A stretch of DNA of 64,000 nucleotides from Pseudobdellovibrionaceae bacterium (GCA_020635055.1 JACKAN010000002.1:186001-250000), one strand, 5' to 3'. Positions 26,173 to 35,452 are shown, numbered from the stretch's first letter. Program-made: numbers and translations. The notes: generated by a model not told the origin, from the letters alone.

Positions 26173-27141
26173 TTGGAGCAGCAGTACTATACGCGAGATA
26201 AATGGTCATTAATAAATGATCAACTCAAAACTGATTTAAAAATCAAGGACAAAGAATTAGGTTTGTATGTTTACAAAGATTTGCACTCAGCATTGATGGA
26301 AGTTCTTTGGTCTTTTTCAAGACAATATATGATTAAAAAAAAGGTGTATTACTTTAAGGGCTTGTCCCCGTATTTTGAAAGATGCTTAGGGCTTCTTGCG
26401 ACTTTGGGTTACGATGTACAGGAACTTGATATACAACAAGGCCAAAGTGATTTTAAGTGGTTAGATAATTTAGATCACACGGCACTTGGGGTTTTAATGG
26501 CTCGTGATATTCCTTTTTTGGGACAGGTATTGGAGTGGGATGAGCTACAAAAAAAATTAACAGAGAAGAGGGTTTTTCAGATTGAGCTTTCCCATAACTA
26601 TCATTACGTTTATGGTCTGCAATCGGTTTCCAATCCTTATCACATCCGACTCTATGATTTTTTAGGATATGGGGCCCTGAGTGTTTTTGGAAAAAGGGCA
26701 CAACATGAGGCTGTATTTACATCAGCTATGTATTGGGAAAATTTTGATGTTAAAAAGATAATAAATTTTTTGCTTTCTCAAGAGGAAAATCAAGTCAAAG
26801 TTTTAAATTTTGAGAGTCAATTGCCCAAAGATACTTGGTGTCTATCGGGATCAATAAAAAGGCTTTTTGATCGAGCTGTTTTTTCCTGGAGAGATGTGGA
26901 TGCAACAGCCTTAAAATCTTTACTTATAGAGAAAAATAAAGGTCTGTTGGATTCTGATATTCAAACCCCGAGTTTGACAACTTGGGGAGGGATAAAAGCA
27001 ATGGATTGGTTAATCCCAATGGGTTTAGATAAGGATATTATTAGAGGTATGATCATCCTCGATCAAAAACAATTAAGTTCTGATTTTTTAGTTTGTTTAT
27101 TAGATTGTCTCAAGCAAATCAGAAGCTTGCAAAATGGCTAA
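26173..27141 (+). CDS. Unknown protein, possibly a degenerate aminotransferase-like fold
   Basis: No confident family. A TTG start is used: GGGAG lies 6 bases before it, and no in-frame ATG suits. The 322-residue protein has no signal peptide. Segments such as KVYYFKGLSPYFERCLGLLA and the LGYDVQELD turn, followed by GVLMARDIPFLG and the IELSHNYHYVY stretch, recall the small-to-large domain path of PLP-dependent enzymes. I cannot find a convincing catalytic lysine, so this is only a resemblance. It is the first of four genes read in the same direction (an LPG-synthase-like protein, MgtE and RecO follow), with 62 bases to the next. Confidence 0.6.
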   Translation: MEQQYYTRDKWSLINDQLKTDLKIKDKELGLYVYKDLHSALMEVLWSFSRQYMIKKKVYYFKGLSPYFERCLGLLATLGYDVQELDIQQGQSDFKWLDNLDHTALGVLMARDIPFLGQVLEWDELQKKLTEKRVFQIELSHNYHYVYGLQSVSNPYHIRLYDFLGYGALSVFGKRAQHEAVFTSAMYWENFDVKKIINFLLSQEENQVKVLNFESQLPKDTWCLSGSIKRLFDRAVFSWRDVDATALKSLLIEKNKGLLDSDIQTPSLTTWGGIKAMDWLIPMGLDKDIIRGMIILDQKQLSSDFLVCLLDCLKQIRSLQNG

Positions 27142-27203
27142 CGCTTAGCAATAAATCTCTTCAATAGGTGGCTTCATAAGCGTGCTTTAGTTAAAAAGTA
27201 GCC

Positions 27204-28193
27204 ATGACAAAAAAGTTAAAGTCCACTGTCATACAACTTTTAAAAATCCTTTTTGCCGGAGCACTAATGTATTGGATGTTGGCAAAAGGAAATTTGGATT
27301 TGGCTGCTATGAAAAGTGTACTCACACCAAATTTAATTATAATTGGCATGGGAATTTTACTTATAATGATAACAGTGAATCATTGGCGTTGGTGGTTGTT
27401 ACTTATAGCTCGTAAATTTGATGTGACTTTTTTAAAAACATTGGCACTGACTTATATAGGATTATTTTTTAATTTTACTATGCCGGGCAGTGTTGGCGGT
27501 GATTTTGTCAAAGGTTACTATATTTGTCGAAATCACCCGGAAAGAAAAGTAGATGCTGCATTAACAATTCTTATGGATCGAGTGATTGGCATTTTTGCCA
27601 TGATCAGTTTGGCTCTTTTGGGAGTGTTGTTGTCCTGGAACGAAGTAAAACGAAATCTTATTATACTAAATTTGTTTTGGATTCTTTTAGTCTTATTTTG
27701 GGGTGTCTTATTCTTTTTTGTTTTTTTTATGTATCAAAATGATCAAGCCAGGTGGATAAAGAAAATATCTACATATTCTTTTTGGGGCCTTTCATTTTTA
27801 TTGAATGTCTTAAAATCTTTTCAAGCCTATCGAAATCAACTCGGCGCTATTTTTTGGGCATTTGTTTTAAGTATAGTTAGTCAGTTATTAGCTATATGTT
27901 TATTTATGATAATTGGCCGGGAACTGGGAGAAGATTTAGGTCTTCAAGTTTATCTTTTTGCTGTAACCCTGGGCTATATTAGTTCGGCGATTCCACTTAG
28001 CCCCGGAGGTGTTGGAGTTGGTCAGTTAGCTTTTTACTTTTTTTTCAAAACATATACCGGTCAAGATTTGCAAGTGGGCACAATTGGTATCACACTTCAA
28101 CAGGCAGGGATGTTTTCACTTGGACTAGTTGGCGGGCTGTTGTACCTTATACAAGGTAAACCTCAGCCACAACAAGAAGAGCCTGCCTTATGA
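27204..28193 (+). CDS. LPG-synthase-like integral membrane protein (YbhN/UPF0104 type)
   Basis: The 329-residue protein has about seven to eight membrane segments and family motifs: NFTMPGSVGGDFVKGYY (conserved GGD in the first cytoplasmic loop) and SAIPLSPGGVGVGQLAFYFF near the end. This is the membrane domain related to lysylphosphatidylglycerol synthase flippases; stand-alone copies lack the aminoacyl-transferase domain and their substrate is not known. The last four bases overlap the start of mgtE. Confidence 0.87.
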   Translation: MTKKLKSTVIQLLKILFAGALMYWMLAKGNLDLAAMKSVLTPNLIIIGMGILLIMITVNHWRWWLLLIARKFDVTFLKTLALTYIGLFFNFTMPGSVGGDFVKGYYICRNHPERKVDAALTILMDRVIGIFAMISLALLGVLLSWNEVKRNLIILNLFWILLVLFWGVLFFFVFFMYQNDQARWIKKISTYSFWGLSFLLNVLKSFQAYRNQLGAIFWAFVLSIVSQLLAICLFMIIGRELGEDLGLQVYLFAVTLGYISSAIPLSPGGVGVGQLAFYFFFKTYTGQDLQVGTIGITLQQAGMFSLGLVGGLLYLIQGKPQPQQEEPAL

Positions 28194-29548
28194 TTGATGA
28201 ACGCGCAAAGATGTTGATCGCGACGATAAAAAAACTTTATCATCGCGATGCCAAACACAATATCCAAAGAATATTTGCTAAGACCCATGAGGCGGACATT
28301 TCAACTATTCTTGAAGGCTTTGAGCCCGGAGAACGTTTTGATTTGTTTCGTATGGAGCCTTCCATTGAAAAACAAAGTGAAACTCTTAGTCATTTAAAAC
28401 CAGAAATTCAAAAGGAAATTCTATCTTGCTTAACTAATCAGGAAATTTTGCGCCTGGTGGATCTCATGGACTCCGATGATGCTGCGGATATGTTAGGACA
28501 GCTCCCAGAAGCCGAGGCCAATGCTATTCTTTCCAAAATGAAGAAAGAAGATTCTGATGGAGTCGCAGATTTAATGGGGTATCCAGAAGATTCAGCCGGC
28601 GGAATTATGAGTTCAGATTATCTTGCTTTGAATCAAAATCTAACTGTCAGTGATACTATTAAAAATATTCAGGAAGAAGATGAAGATATTGGTGTGGCCT
28701 TTTATATCTATGTTGTTAATGATAATGAACAGCTAGTGGGTGTATTGAGTTTGAAAACTCTTTTACTTTCCAAAAAGAATGAAACTTTAAAAGATTTAAT
28801 GTTTACAGATGTTATTTCAGTAACAGTAGATACGGATCAAGAAAAAGTGGCAAAGGTAGTGGAGCATTACGATTTTCTTTCGGTCCCTGTTGTCGACCAG
28901 AATAATCGACTTGTTGGGATCATTACCGTTGATGATATTATCGATGTAATTAGAGAGGAAGCCGAAGACAATCTTTTAGCTATGGGTCGTGCTGGATTAG
29001 GTGTTGACGCTACAACTTTTGAAAGACTGAAAGCTCGCTTATCTTGGTTACTGCTTGCGCTTTTTGGTGGTATTTTGTGTTTTGCTGTTGTCTTCTTTTT
29101 TGGATTAATGGGTCAACAAGAAGATGAAAATACAGTTCTTTGGGTGTTGGCCGCCTATATTCCTTTATTGTTATCTATTGGTGCTACAATCGGGAGCCAG
29201 GCATCCACAGTTACTGTTGGGGCTATTCGCTCTGGAATTCTAGAAATTAATATGGTGAAGCAGCATTTGTTCAAAGAATTAAAACTAGCATTTCTATTCA
29301 TGATTCTTTTTGGACTGCTTGTGTTTGGTTTAGCAGAATTGCTGTTGGGTCCATTTAATGTGAGTTGGCTATTGGCATTTTCGATTTCGTTGCAAGTTTT
29401 GATCTCTATGTTCTTGGGCAATTTGATTCCTATTGCTATTTCTCGCTTAGGAATTGATGCATCTGTGGCCTCTATTCCTGTTTATGCGACCTTTGCAGAT
29501 GTTTCGGCCATGCTGGTATTATTTGGCCTTTACCATATGTTTTATTAA
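28190..29548 (+). CDS. mgtE: MgtE-type magnesium transporter
   Basis: The 452-residue protein has the MgtE N domain (superhelical; LLVDLMDSDDAADMLGQLPE-type motifs near residues 85-120), two CBS domains (about 140-265), a long plug helix and a C-terminal five-helix transmembrane domain. The pore-lining stretches SIGATIGSQASTVTVGAI and SMFLGNLIPIAISRLGID are clear. It imports Mg2+ through the inner membrane, gated by Mg2+ on the cytosolic domains. It is coupled by overlap to the upstream gene and followed by recO after 2 bases. Confidence 0.95.
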   Translation: MIDERAKMLIATIKKLYHRDAKHNIQRIFAKTHEADISTILEGFEPGERFDLFRMEPSIEKQSETLSHLKPEIQKEILSCLTNQEILRLVDLMDSDDAADMLGQLPEAEANAILSKMKKEDSDGVADLMGYPEDSAGGIMSSDYLALNQNLTVSDTIKNIQEEDEDIGVAFYIYVVNDNEQLVGVLSLKTLLLSKKNETLKDLMFTDVISVTVDTDQEKVAKVVEHYDFLSVPVVDQNNRLVGIITVDDIIDVIREEAEDNLLAMGRAGLGVDATTFERLKARLSWLLLALFGGILCFAVVFFFGLMGQQEDENTVLWVLAAYIPLLLSIGATIGSQASTVTVGAIRSGILEINMVKQHLFKELKLAFLFMILFGLLVFGLAELLLGPFNVSWLLAFSISLQVLISMFLGNLIPIAISRLGIDASVASIPVYATFADVSAMLVLFGLYHMFY

Positions 29549-29550
29549 AA

Positions 29551-30135
29551 ATGACAGTTACTAACCGAGTTATAGTTTTAAGAAAAGTGAAGTACAGTGA
29601 GGCAGATTTAGTTATTCATGCCATAGATAAGCATGGTGACAAGCTCAATTTTATTGCTAAATCAGCACTAAAAAGCAAAAGAAGATTTGGTGGGGGAGTT
29701 TTAGATCCTCTTAATTATATAGAAGTGAACTATAAATTAAATAAGGACATCGAAAAGTTACATTTCTTAAATGAAGCAAAAATTTTAGAAGACTTTTCTG
29801 GATTGCGTGAAAATTACGAGAATTTAGAGTTGGGTCTTTATTTTTTACAAGTTATAGACAAGGTCTCAATGAGTGGAGACAAGCACTCACCAGATAGTTT
29901 TAATTTACTGGGTCATGCCCTAAGGCAAGCTCAATTTACCTCAAAATTTTCGCTGTTAAGATGTTTATTTGAGCTTAAGATTTTACAATATCAAGGTGTT
30001 CTTGAAGATCAGGAGCAATACTCCGAACTATTGATTCATCCTATTTCTAATTGCAGTCATATTGAAATAGATCCTAAAACATTAAATCGCATTCAAAAGC
30101 AGGTTCATCAACTGTTACTTGAGTGGTTGGCTTAA
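29551..30135 (+). CDS. recO: DNA repair protein RecO
   Basis: The 194-residue protein starts with an OB-fold region (NRVIVLRKVKYSEADLVIHA, then GDKLNFIAKSALKSKRRFGG) typical of RecO, which loads RecA at gaps together with RecR. It is shorter than the usual 230-250 residues, with no zinc-finger cysteines in the C-terminal part. It is the last gene of the operon. Its TAA overlaps the TAA of the gene on the opposite strand within the sequence TTAA. Confidence 0.87.
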   Translation: MTVTNRVIVLRKVKYSEADLVIHAIDKHGDKLNFIAKSALKSKRRFGGGVLDPLNYIEVNYKLNKDIEKLHFLNEAKILEDFSGLRENYENLELGLYFLQVIDKVSMSGDKHSPDSFNLLGHALRQAQFTSKFSLLRCLFELKILQYQGVLEDQEQYSELLIHPISNCSHIEIDPKTLNRIQKQVHQLLLEWLA

Positions 30136-32339
30136 CGCATCCACTCATCAATATCAAAAGAGGCCGTCAATAAAACATTGTATTTAGTATATTGGTTTGT
30201 ATTTACAGTTGAGTTATTAGTTGTATAGGAAAAACTACTGCCCCAAGTGAACCACTTGTTTTGTACTTTTGAAATACTGTAACCAATAGCGTAATTGGTA
30301 TCCGTTCGGCCAGTGGAAAGTTTGCTATAGTCAAGTTGATAGAGATCTAAACTGGTATTCCATGTAGCTTCTTTCCAGGCCTTAAAGGGTTGTGAGTAAG
30401 CAAAATTAAGTAGAATTTTATTATATACTTTATTATCCCCTTTAGCGCCGTTAAGAGTATAGCCACCACCCCAAATAAGTGCTTTCTTTTTACTTTTATC
30501 TTTGAAAAATATTTGTGAGGTCTTTAATGTTACAAGAGTAGAGTCGGCATCGTCGTCTCCAGTGGAGGCTGGATCTTTGGAGTCATCTAAACGACTTTCT
30601 AAGATGTAATTGGAAAACCAATTTTCATTCATTATAAGAGTGAAATCAACATCAAATAATATTGAACTCAATAAATTTGTTGTGGGGGGATTGGTTGCTG
30701 CGCTGACATCAGTATCCATAAATAAATTTTCGTAACCAGGTTTTATGCTAAGCTTATATCCTTTTTCACCCCAAACACCCTTCCAAGTGACCGGAGATTT
30801 TATGCTAGCAATCAATGGATCTGCCACTTGCAAATCACTATTAAAAGAATAAATATAAAGTTGCATAAGATCTAGAGTCCATTCAAATTCTTTTTTATAA
30901 AGAGCGCGATACTGGTAAGAAATAGTTTCCAACATTCTCAAACCACTGGAATTCGTTGCAGATCCCTGATCCTCTTGATTGTCTGGAGAGAATAAAATGT
31001 TAGAGTCATAATTGAGACCAAGACTTAAAGCTAAATCATGTTTATGTTCTTGTTTCTTTTTAAAAATTAAAGCATAGGCAATTTTCTCTAGATACTCTTC
31101 TGCCTTTTCATCTAAACGTGCGTCTTTAGATGTGTCTAAGACAAATTCAAATGCAGTCTTTGCTTCCTCATATTTTTCATCAGTGTAATATATTACTCCT
31201 TCATAGAAAGCTGCAGATGGTGACATTATTTCGTGTTTTGAGTTCCTAACTTTTGTAAACTGTTGGAGTGCTGATTGCAATTCTTTTAGACGAAAGTGGA
31301 TCAAACCCATGTAATAAGATTTTTCTATATCCGTAGTTTCATCAACATTTGTAATTTTTAAAACTACAAGAGCATCATCGAACTTTTCATTTCTATAGAG
31401 TGTAACACCATATCGGAAATAGTAACTGGTATCAGAGGGATCTAAATCCACACTTTTCTTAAATAATTCTTCGGCTTTTAAAAAATCTCCTTGTTTATAA
31501 GCCTCAAGAGCCTGTTCGGCATACATTTTTGCTTCAGACCTTCTTTTTTCTTTTTCTTTTTCTTTTAGTTCTTGCTGAACCCTAAGTCTTTCTAAAGAAC
31601 GCTGTCTTTCTAACTGTTCTTTTCTAATTCGTTCTTCTTCACGGGAAGCAGCGAGAAGTGCTAATTCAGCTAACTTAGTTTGTTTAGCAGCCAAACTGGC
31701 AGCTTCTAGATCGGCTTTAGCTACCACTTTTGTTGGTTGTTCTAGGTTTACCTTAACTTCTTCCTGTTTGATTTTTTCTTTATATGCTTCTAAAGCACTT
31801 TGTGCTTGTTCTTTTGTATCATAAACATCTAATAATTGTTCGCCGGATTTTCCTTTTTTATAGACGATAGGTTTTCTAGCTATTTTCCCATCACGTATTT
31901 GCTTAACAAATTTATTTAATTGAGGCTCCTTACCTCTAATATTTTCTGGTGGAATATACACTTCTGGTTTAATTTCTTTATCTTTGGCCCATCCCACTGC
32001 GAAATTTCCTGAGAAAGTAGAGGAATCGGGCTCAGTCTCTTCTAACAATATTTTTAAGACATTTCCTGACTGAGCATCACGAACAAATAGCTCAGCATTA
32101 TCAATTTTAGTACTGTCTTTGTTCCATGGAGAAGAACCATAGACAACTTCAAGACTATGAGAAGTATCGATGGGTGGTTTCTTTTTTTCTTTTATAACAA
32201 CTGTGCTTTGAGCACTCTTATTTTCTAGTGAGACGTCTTCCTTGTTATTTTCACTTGAATTGTTTTCTTGAGCTAAAAGTGGACAAGAAAAAGATAACAA
32301 AGTGAAAGAACTTATTAAAATTAAGCGGTATCCTCGCAT
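30132..32339 (-). CDS. Envelope protein with TPR repeats and a beta-rich, barrel-like C-terminus
   Basis: The 735-residue protein has a signal peptide (residues 1-23, cut near LLAQ) and an Asn/Glu-rich linker. A beta-type domain (SLEVVYGSSPWNKDSTKIDN) and a long charged coiled coil (about 190-270, ELALLAASREEERIRKEQLE) follow, then TPR-like repeats (about 270-410). The C-terminal 320 residues consist of alternating strands rich in aromatic ends (LALSLGLNYDSNILFS, KYNVLLTASFDIDEWMR), suggesting an outer-membrane barrel or surface domain. Family assignment is not sure. It lies downstream of a FecR-domain gene with a terminator between, and converges on recO with overlapping stop codons. Confidence 0.72.
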   Translation of the reverse strand: MRGYRLILISSFTLLSFSCPLLAQENNSSENNKEDVSLENKSAQSTVVIKEKKKPPIDTSHSLEVVYGSSPWNKDSTKIDNAELFVRDAQSGNVLKILLEETEPDSSTFSGNFAVGWAKDKEIKPEVYIPPENIRGKEPQLNKFVKQIRDGKIARKPIVYKKGKSGEQLLDVYDTKEQAQSALEAYKEKIKQEEVKVNLEQPTKVVAKADLEAASLAAKQTKLAELALLAASREEERIRKEQLERQRSLERLRVQQELKEKEKEKRRSEAKMYAEQALEAYKQGDFLKAEELFKKSVDLDPSDTSYYFRYGVTLYRNEKFDDALVVLKITNVDETTDIEKSYYMGLIHFRLKELQSALQQFTKVRNSKHEIMSPSAAFYEGVIYYTDEKYEEAKTAFEFVLDTSKDARLDEKAEEYLEKIAYALIFKKKQEHKHDLALSLGLNYDSNILFSPDNQEDQGSATNSSGLRMLETISYQYRALYKKEFEWTLDLMQLYIYSFNSDLQVADPLIASIKSPVTWKGVWGEKGYKLSIKPGYENLFMDTDVSAATNPPTTNLLSSILFDVDFTLIMNENWFSNYILESRLDDSKDPASTGDDDADSTLVTLKTSQIFFKDKSKKKALIWGGGYTLNGAKGDNKVYNKILLNFAYSQPFKAWKEATWNTSLDLYQLDYSKLSTGRTDTNYAIGYSISKVQNKWFTWGSSFSYTTNNSTVNTNQYTKYNVLLTASFDIDEWMR

Positions 32340-32400
32340 GATGTGAACCTCAATGTTGTTTATTCTTTGTATATGGATTTATTATCTATTGAAGCTACAT

Positions 32401-32431
32401 AAAAAGGGACCTCTTTTTCGAGATCCCTTTA
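32401..32431 (-). terminator. Rho-independent terminator downstream of the FecR-domain gene
   Basis: On the minus strand AAGGGATCTC, a loop of GAAAAA and GAGGTCCCTT form a 10-bp stem with one G-T pair, followed by T residues. It lies between the FecR-domain and TPR genes and may partly uncouple them. Confidence 0.8.
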
Positions 32432-32457
32432 TTAGTCCTGCTATATGTTACTAATAA

Positions 32458-33738
32458 TTATTTGTTGATAATTCGTATAAGCAATCGAGAATTACCCCCC
32501 TCAATAACATCTCTAATGATGTCGGTACAAGTTCCAGCACATGGATTTATATTCGTTATTATACCTTTTGATGTATCCGTATTTATAGCATTAAAGTCGG
32601 GGATGGTAGTGCCGATTATTGAACGGCTTTCAGGAAAGAATCCTCCAGTGCCACCACCTACTAAATCATCATTTCTTAGCATAGTACCACTAGGATTAAA
32701 TGGGGCTCGACCAGAGTCTATTCCCGCCGCTGGAGGTGGATTCATAGACACTGGTACGTTAGCGGGATCACGAGCAGTATTTGGTCCAGATTTAGGAGCC
32801 GCATCAGGTGCGACTGCTGCTTGATTGCCTTTTGGACCCTTATCTTCTTTTTGGTTTTTATCATTACTTATAGGTTCTTTTTTCTCAGGCTCATTTTTAT
32901 CATTACTTACAGTTTCCTTTTTATCTGCTTCATTTTTGTCGGGCTCATTATTTTGACTATCAGCGGCTGCAGACTTGTCATTTCCATCTTCTTTAGGAGT
33001 GTCTTCCTTATTTCCCTTATTATTATCATCGCCATCAGGTCGATTTACATCATCTGCAGGAGCTCTTTTGTTGTTGGGTTCAGATTTTTCAGAGTCTGAG
33101 CTTTTATCCATATTTGATAATTGTACTCTATTTAGAGCTCTGGGTTGGGAAGGAGCTTTTCCTACAGAATTAGAAGCCATTTGACCCGCCTTCACAGCAA
33201 CTGCATTTCTAATGCTTCCGTTGGGTCCTGGTAAACCATAAGCGACTTCTCCTTCAAAGGTTACAACACTGGAAGTATTGTTGGTTTTATTAAATGAAGT
33301 AAAAAAGTCGGTTCCTCTAACACCGGCAACTGCGGAGGGAGTTTTTACTCGGAAAGTATTTTTAGCCCCGTCATATTTTTGATTCACTTTTGAACGGACT
33401 TTACCGTAGAGAACATCAATTAAAACTTCTTTCTTGTCATTACCAGGTTCGTATTCATATTTTTCGAAAACAATTTCGGAGCTAGGAGAAACATTAATTA
33501 TATTATCATCAATCATTACGATTTTAGCCCTTGAATCTTTATCTGTAATAATTGTGTCCTTAGGAAACACTTTCTGGCCTAAACGTGCCTTTGAAAGTTT
33601 TCCATTGGAAGATTTGACTTGAACATTTCCCTTTACCACACGGAAGATTCCATGAACATTTCCCGCGAATGATATACAAGGTAAATAGATCAAAGACGTT
33701 ACTAAACTAAGTATTGTTAATTTATATGATTTTAACAT
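32458..33738 (-). CDS. Secreted FecR-domain protein with a charged low-complexity tail
   Basis: The 426-residue protein has a signal peptide (residues 1-25) and a FecR domain of about 130 residues: FRVVKGNVQVKSSNGKLSKA, then KDTIITDKDSRAKIVMIDDN, and TPSAVAGVRGTDFFTSF near the end of the domain. Such domains occur in periplasmic signalling proteins and in stand-alone surface proteins. Residues about 205-300 are a low-complexity K/E/D/N stretch with repeated NDKNEPEKKEP-type units; the C-terminal part is Gly/Pro/Asn-rich. It precedes the TPR/barrel gene in the same direction. Its partner is not known. Confidence 0.85.
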   Translation of the reverse strand: MLKSYKLTILSLVTSLIYLPCISFAGNVHGIFRVVKGNVQVKSSNGKLSKARLGQKVFPKDTIITDKDSRAKIVMIDDNIINVSPSSEIVFEKYEYEPGNDKKEVLIDVLYGKVRSKVNQKYDGAKNTFRVKTPSAVAGVRGTDFFTSFNKTNNTSSVVTFEGEVAYGLPGPNGSIRNAVAVKAGQMASNSVGKAPSQPRALNRVQLSNMDKSSDSEKSEPNNKRAPADDVNRPDGDDNNKGNKEDTPKEDGNDKSAAADSQNNEPDKNEADKKETVSNDKNEPEKKEPISNDKNQKEDKGPKGNQAAVAPDAAPKSGPNTARDPANVPVSMNPPPAAGIDSGRAPFNPSGTMLRNDDLVGGGTGGFFPESRSIIGTTIPDFNAINTDTSKGIITNINPCAGTCTDIIRDVIEGGNSRLLIRIINK

Positions 33739-34228
33739 TTTTAAGGCCTCCTAAATACGCCCCATAATAGCCAATTTACTATTAACTTTATCGGTTTTTA
33801 AAGTTACTAACTTAAGACCAAAGACCCTTTTAAAGTGTACTTAATTGAGAAGAATACTAATAAAAGTGTTTTGAATTGATAATTAATAAGTCACTGATTG
33901 AATCTAATAGGGTGAATATTCGATATCATTTGTGGAGATACAGGTTATTTTAAAATACAAAATCTGTTATCTGTCAGATTAAATTTGACGACCAAATAAC
34001 CTTTTTTAGTCATTTCAATGACTTCCACTAAATTTGTGCACGATGTCTCCAAGTTGCATTAAAGGCTGTATTTATTAACAATGACAATTTTTGTTATGTA
34101 TTTGTATTTAGTATAGATTTCAGTACTTAGGTGTCACAGTGAAATCGTCTTAATACTATTGGTTCTAGTGTTGCACAACATTTGCATATTGTATTCATGA
34201 TCATTGCCAAAGGAGCCTTTAGGTATAT
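33739..34228. other. Intergenic region with a structured element
   Basis: About 490 bp, AT-rich, between divergent genes (FecR-domain gene and the secreted protein at 34229). It contains the nested hairpins at 33942-34008 described separately. TTGCAC near 34171 may be part of a promoter for the rightward gene, but no convincing -10 follows. No open frame. Confidence 0.45.
33942..34008 (+). ncRNA. Possible structured leader or small RNA ending in a T-tract
   Basis: AGGTTATTT at 33942-33950 pairs with AAATAACCT at 33994-34002, closing a stem that encloses an inner hairpin (AATCTG...CAGATT at 33961-33980). TTTTTT follows the outer stem. It looks like a terminator with a large loop. It could end a small RNA, or act as an attenuator upstream of the gene at 34229. 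Tentative. Confidence 0.3.
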
Positions 34229-34903
34229 ATGCAAGGTTTTATATTATTCCTAATATTTATATTTCAATTGAGCATCAGTAGTCTTGCTGATAGTTACAAT
34301 CGTATACCCAGCAGTTCGACATATTCAACCAATGATTTCGATAAAGATAGATTTGATCAAATGAATGATGTAATTCGGCTTTATAATAAAGTTGGCACGG
34401 ATCCAGATTACATGTCTGAATTTATCTCTGTACAAAATAGCTTTATAAATCGCATGAAAAGCGAAGGGGCTGTCGATAAGGTATTATTAGTTAACAATAG
34501 TTTTGATCAAGCCTACTCTTGTAGCATTTCAGTTATTAAAAGGGAAAATGGTAGAGTTCTTGCCATACTTTTTGAATCTAATTTTGGCGATTATGCAAAA
34601 CTTTTAAAAATTTATTCAGTCACTCATATGAAACGTGGGATAAATTTGTTGAGAGTGAGCGAGCCAAGATCCTTTATGATGAAAATAGAAGAGGGACCAA
34701 TTAACGATCAATTTACCTTAGTCATTTCCTATTTAGAAGATTATATACAAAGAAAATTCAATTCTAAGAAGTTCCTATTACAATCAAGTAGGAATAGATG
34801 GAACCTTTTTGAAATTGAATCCGGCAGGTATGTTAGAAACGCTATTTTTGATATTTGGTATGAAGTCACCAATGGGGGTGTTCGTAGAGTTAGTTTTAAT
34901 TAA
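34229..34903 (+). CDS. Secreted protein, unknown function
   Basis: I do not recognise a family. The 224-residue product has a signal peptide (residues 1-20, MQGFILFLIFIFQLSISSLA). The mature part has a single cysteine and a mixed alpha/beta pattern (QAYSCSISVIKRENGRVLAI, a possible beta hairpin) and a basic C-terminus ending GGVRRVSFN. An AGG site lies 5 bases before the ATG. It stands alone on the plus strand, and its stop is close to the convergent HAD phosphatase gene. Confidence 0.7.
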   Translation: MQGFILFLIFIFQLSISSLADSYNRIPSSSTYSTNDFDKDRFDQMNDVIRLYNKVGTDPDYMSEFISVQNSFINRMKSEGAVDKVLLVNNSFDQAYSCSISVIKRENGRVLAILFESNFGDYAKLLKIYSVTHMKRGINLLRVSEPRSFMMKIEEGPINDQFTLVISYLEDYIQRKFNSKKFLLQSSRNRWNLFEIESGRYVRNAIFDIWYEVTNGGVRRVSFN

Positions 34904-34909
34904 TTGTAA

Positions 34910-35452
34910 TTACTTAACTGAGTGTTTTTTAATAAAATCACTAACTTCAAATAAGTCCTTTGCATGAAAATCAGGTGGTGCGTAGGGGGATTTTTCCGGG
35001 GGTTCTTTGTCACCAATAAGTATAGTTTTTGTGCCAGCCCTCTGACCGGCTTCGATATCCGTCATGCGATCACCCACCATCCAGCTTTTTTTTAAATCAA
35101 TATTGTAATTATGAGCAGCTTCAAGAAGCATTCCGGGGTTTGGCTTTCTTAAAAAATGATTGCTTATTGGTAGATAAGGCGCATAGAGAAAATCTAATAT
35201 TTCTACACCCATCCGACTATATTCTCCTCGGATTCGACGGTGAATTTCGCGCAAATTTTTTAGATCTACAATGCCTTTGGCTATTCCCGATTGATTGGTC
35301 ACAATTACAAAATCATAGTTGTAGTCTCGCAATTCCTTTAAGCAATCAAGGGCATGGGGCAAATAGCAAATATCATCGGGGTCATTTAAATAAATTCGAT
35401 CTTCAATTAATGTGTCATCTCGGTCAAAAAAAACAACTTTTCTCAATTTCAT
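34910..35452 (-). CDS. HAD-superfamily phosphatase (HisB/GmhB-like, histidinol- or heptose-bisphosphate-phosphatase type)
   Basis: The 180-residue protein has HAD motif I as FFDRDDTLIED (nucleophile D10, general acid D12), motif II in VTNQSGIAKG, motif III with K in FLRKPNPGM and motif IV in MVGDRMTDIEAGQRAG. The YLNDPDDI stretch after motif I and the overall length fit D-glycero-D-manno-heptose 1,7-bisphosphate phosphatases, an enzyme of LPS core precursor synthesis. The zinc-loop cysteines usual in GmhB are missing here, so the substrate is uncertain. Motif I reads DRDDT instead of DRDGT. Its start overlaps the stop of the upstream recombinase gene by four bases. Confidence 0.82.
   Translation of the reverse strand: MKLRKVVFFDRDDTLIEDRIYLNDPDDICYLPHALDCLKELRDYNYDFVIVTNQSGIAKGIVDLKNLREIHRRIRGEYSRMGVEILDFLYAPYLPISNHFLRKPNPGMLLEAAHNYNIDLKKSWMVGDRMTDIEAGQRAGTKTILIGDKEPPEKSPYAPPDFHAKDLFEVSDFIKKHSVK

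Noticed and set aside
32821..33184. Plus-strand open frames opposite the FecR-domain tail
   Set aside because: Antisense of the K/E/D-rich repeats; Ile/Phe/Ser-biased products typical of shadows.
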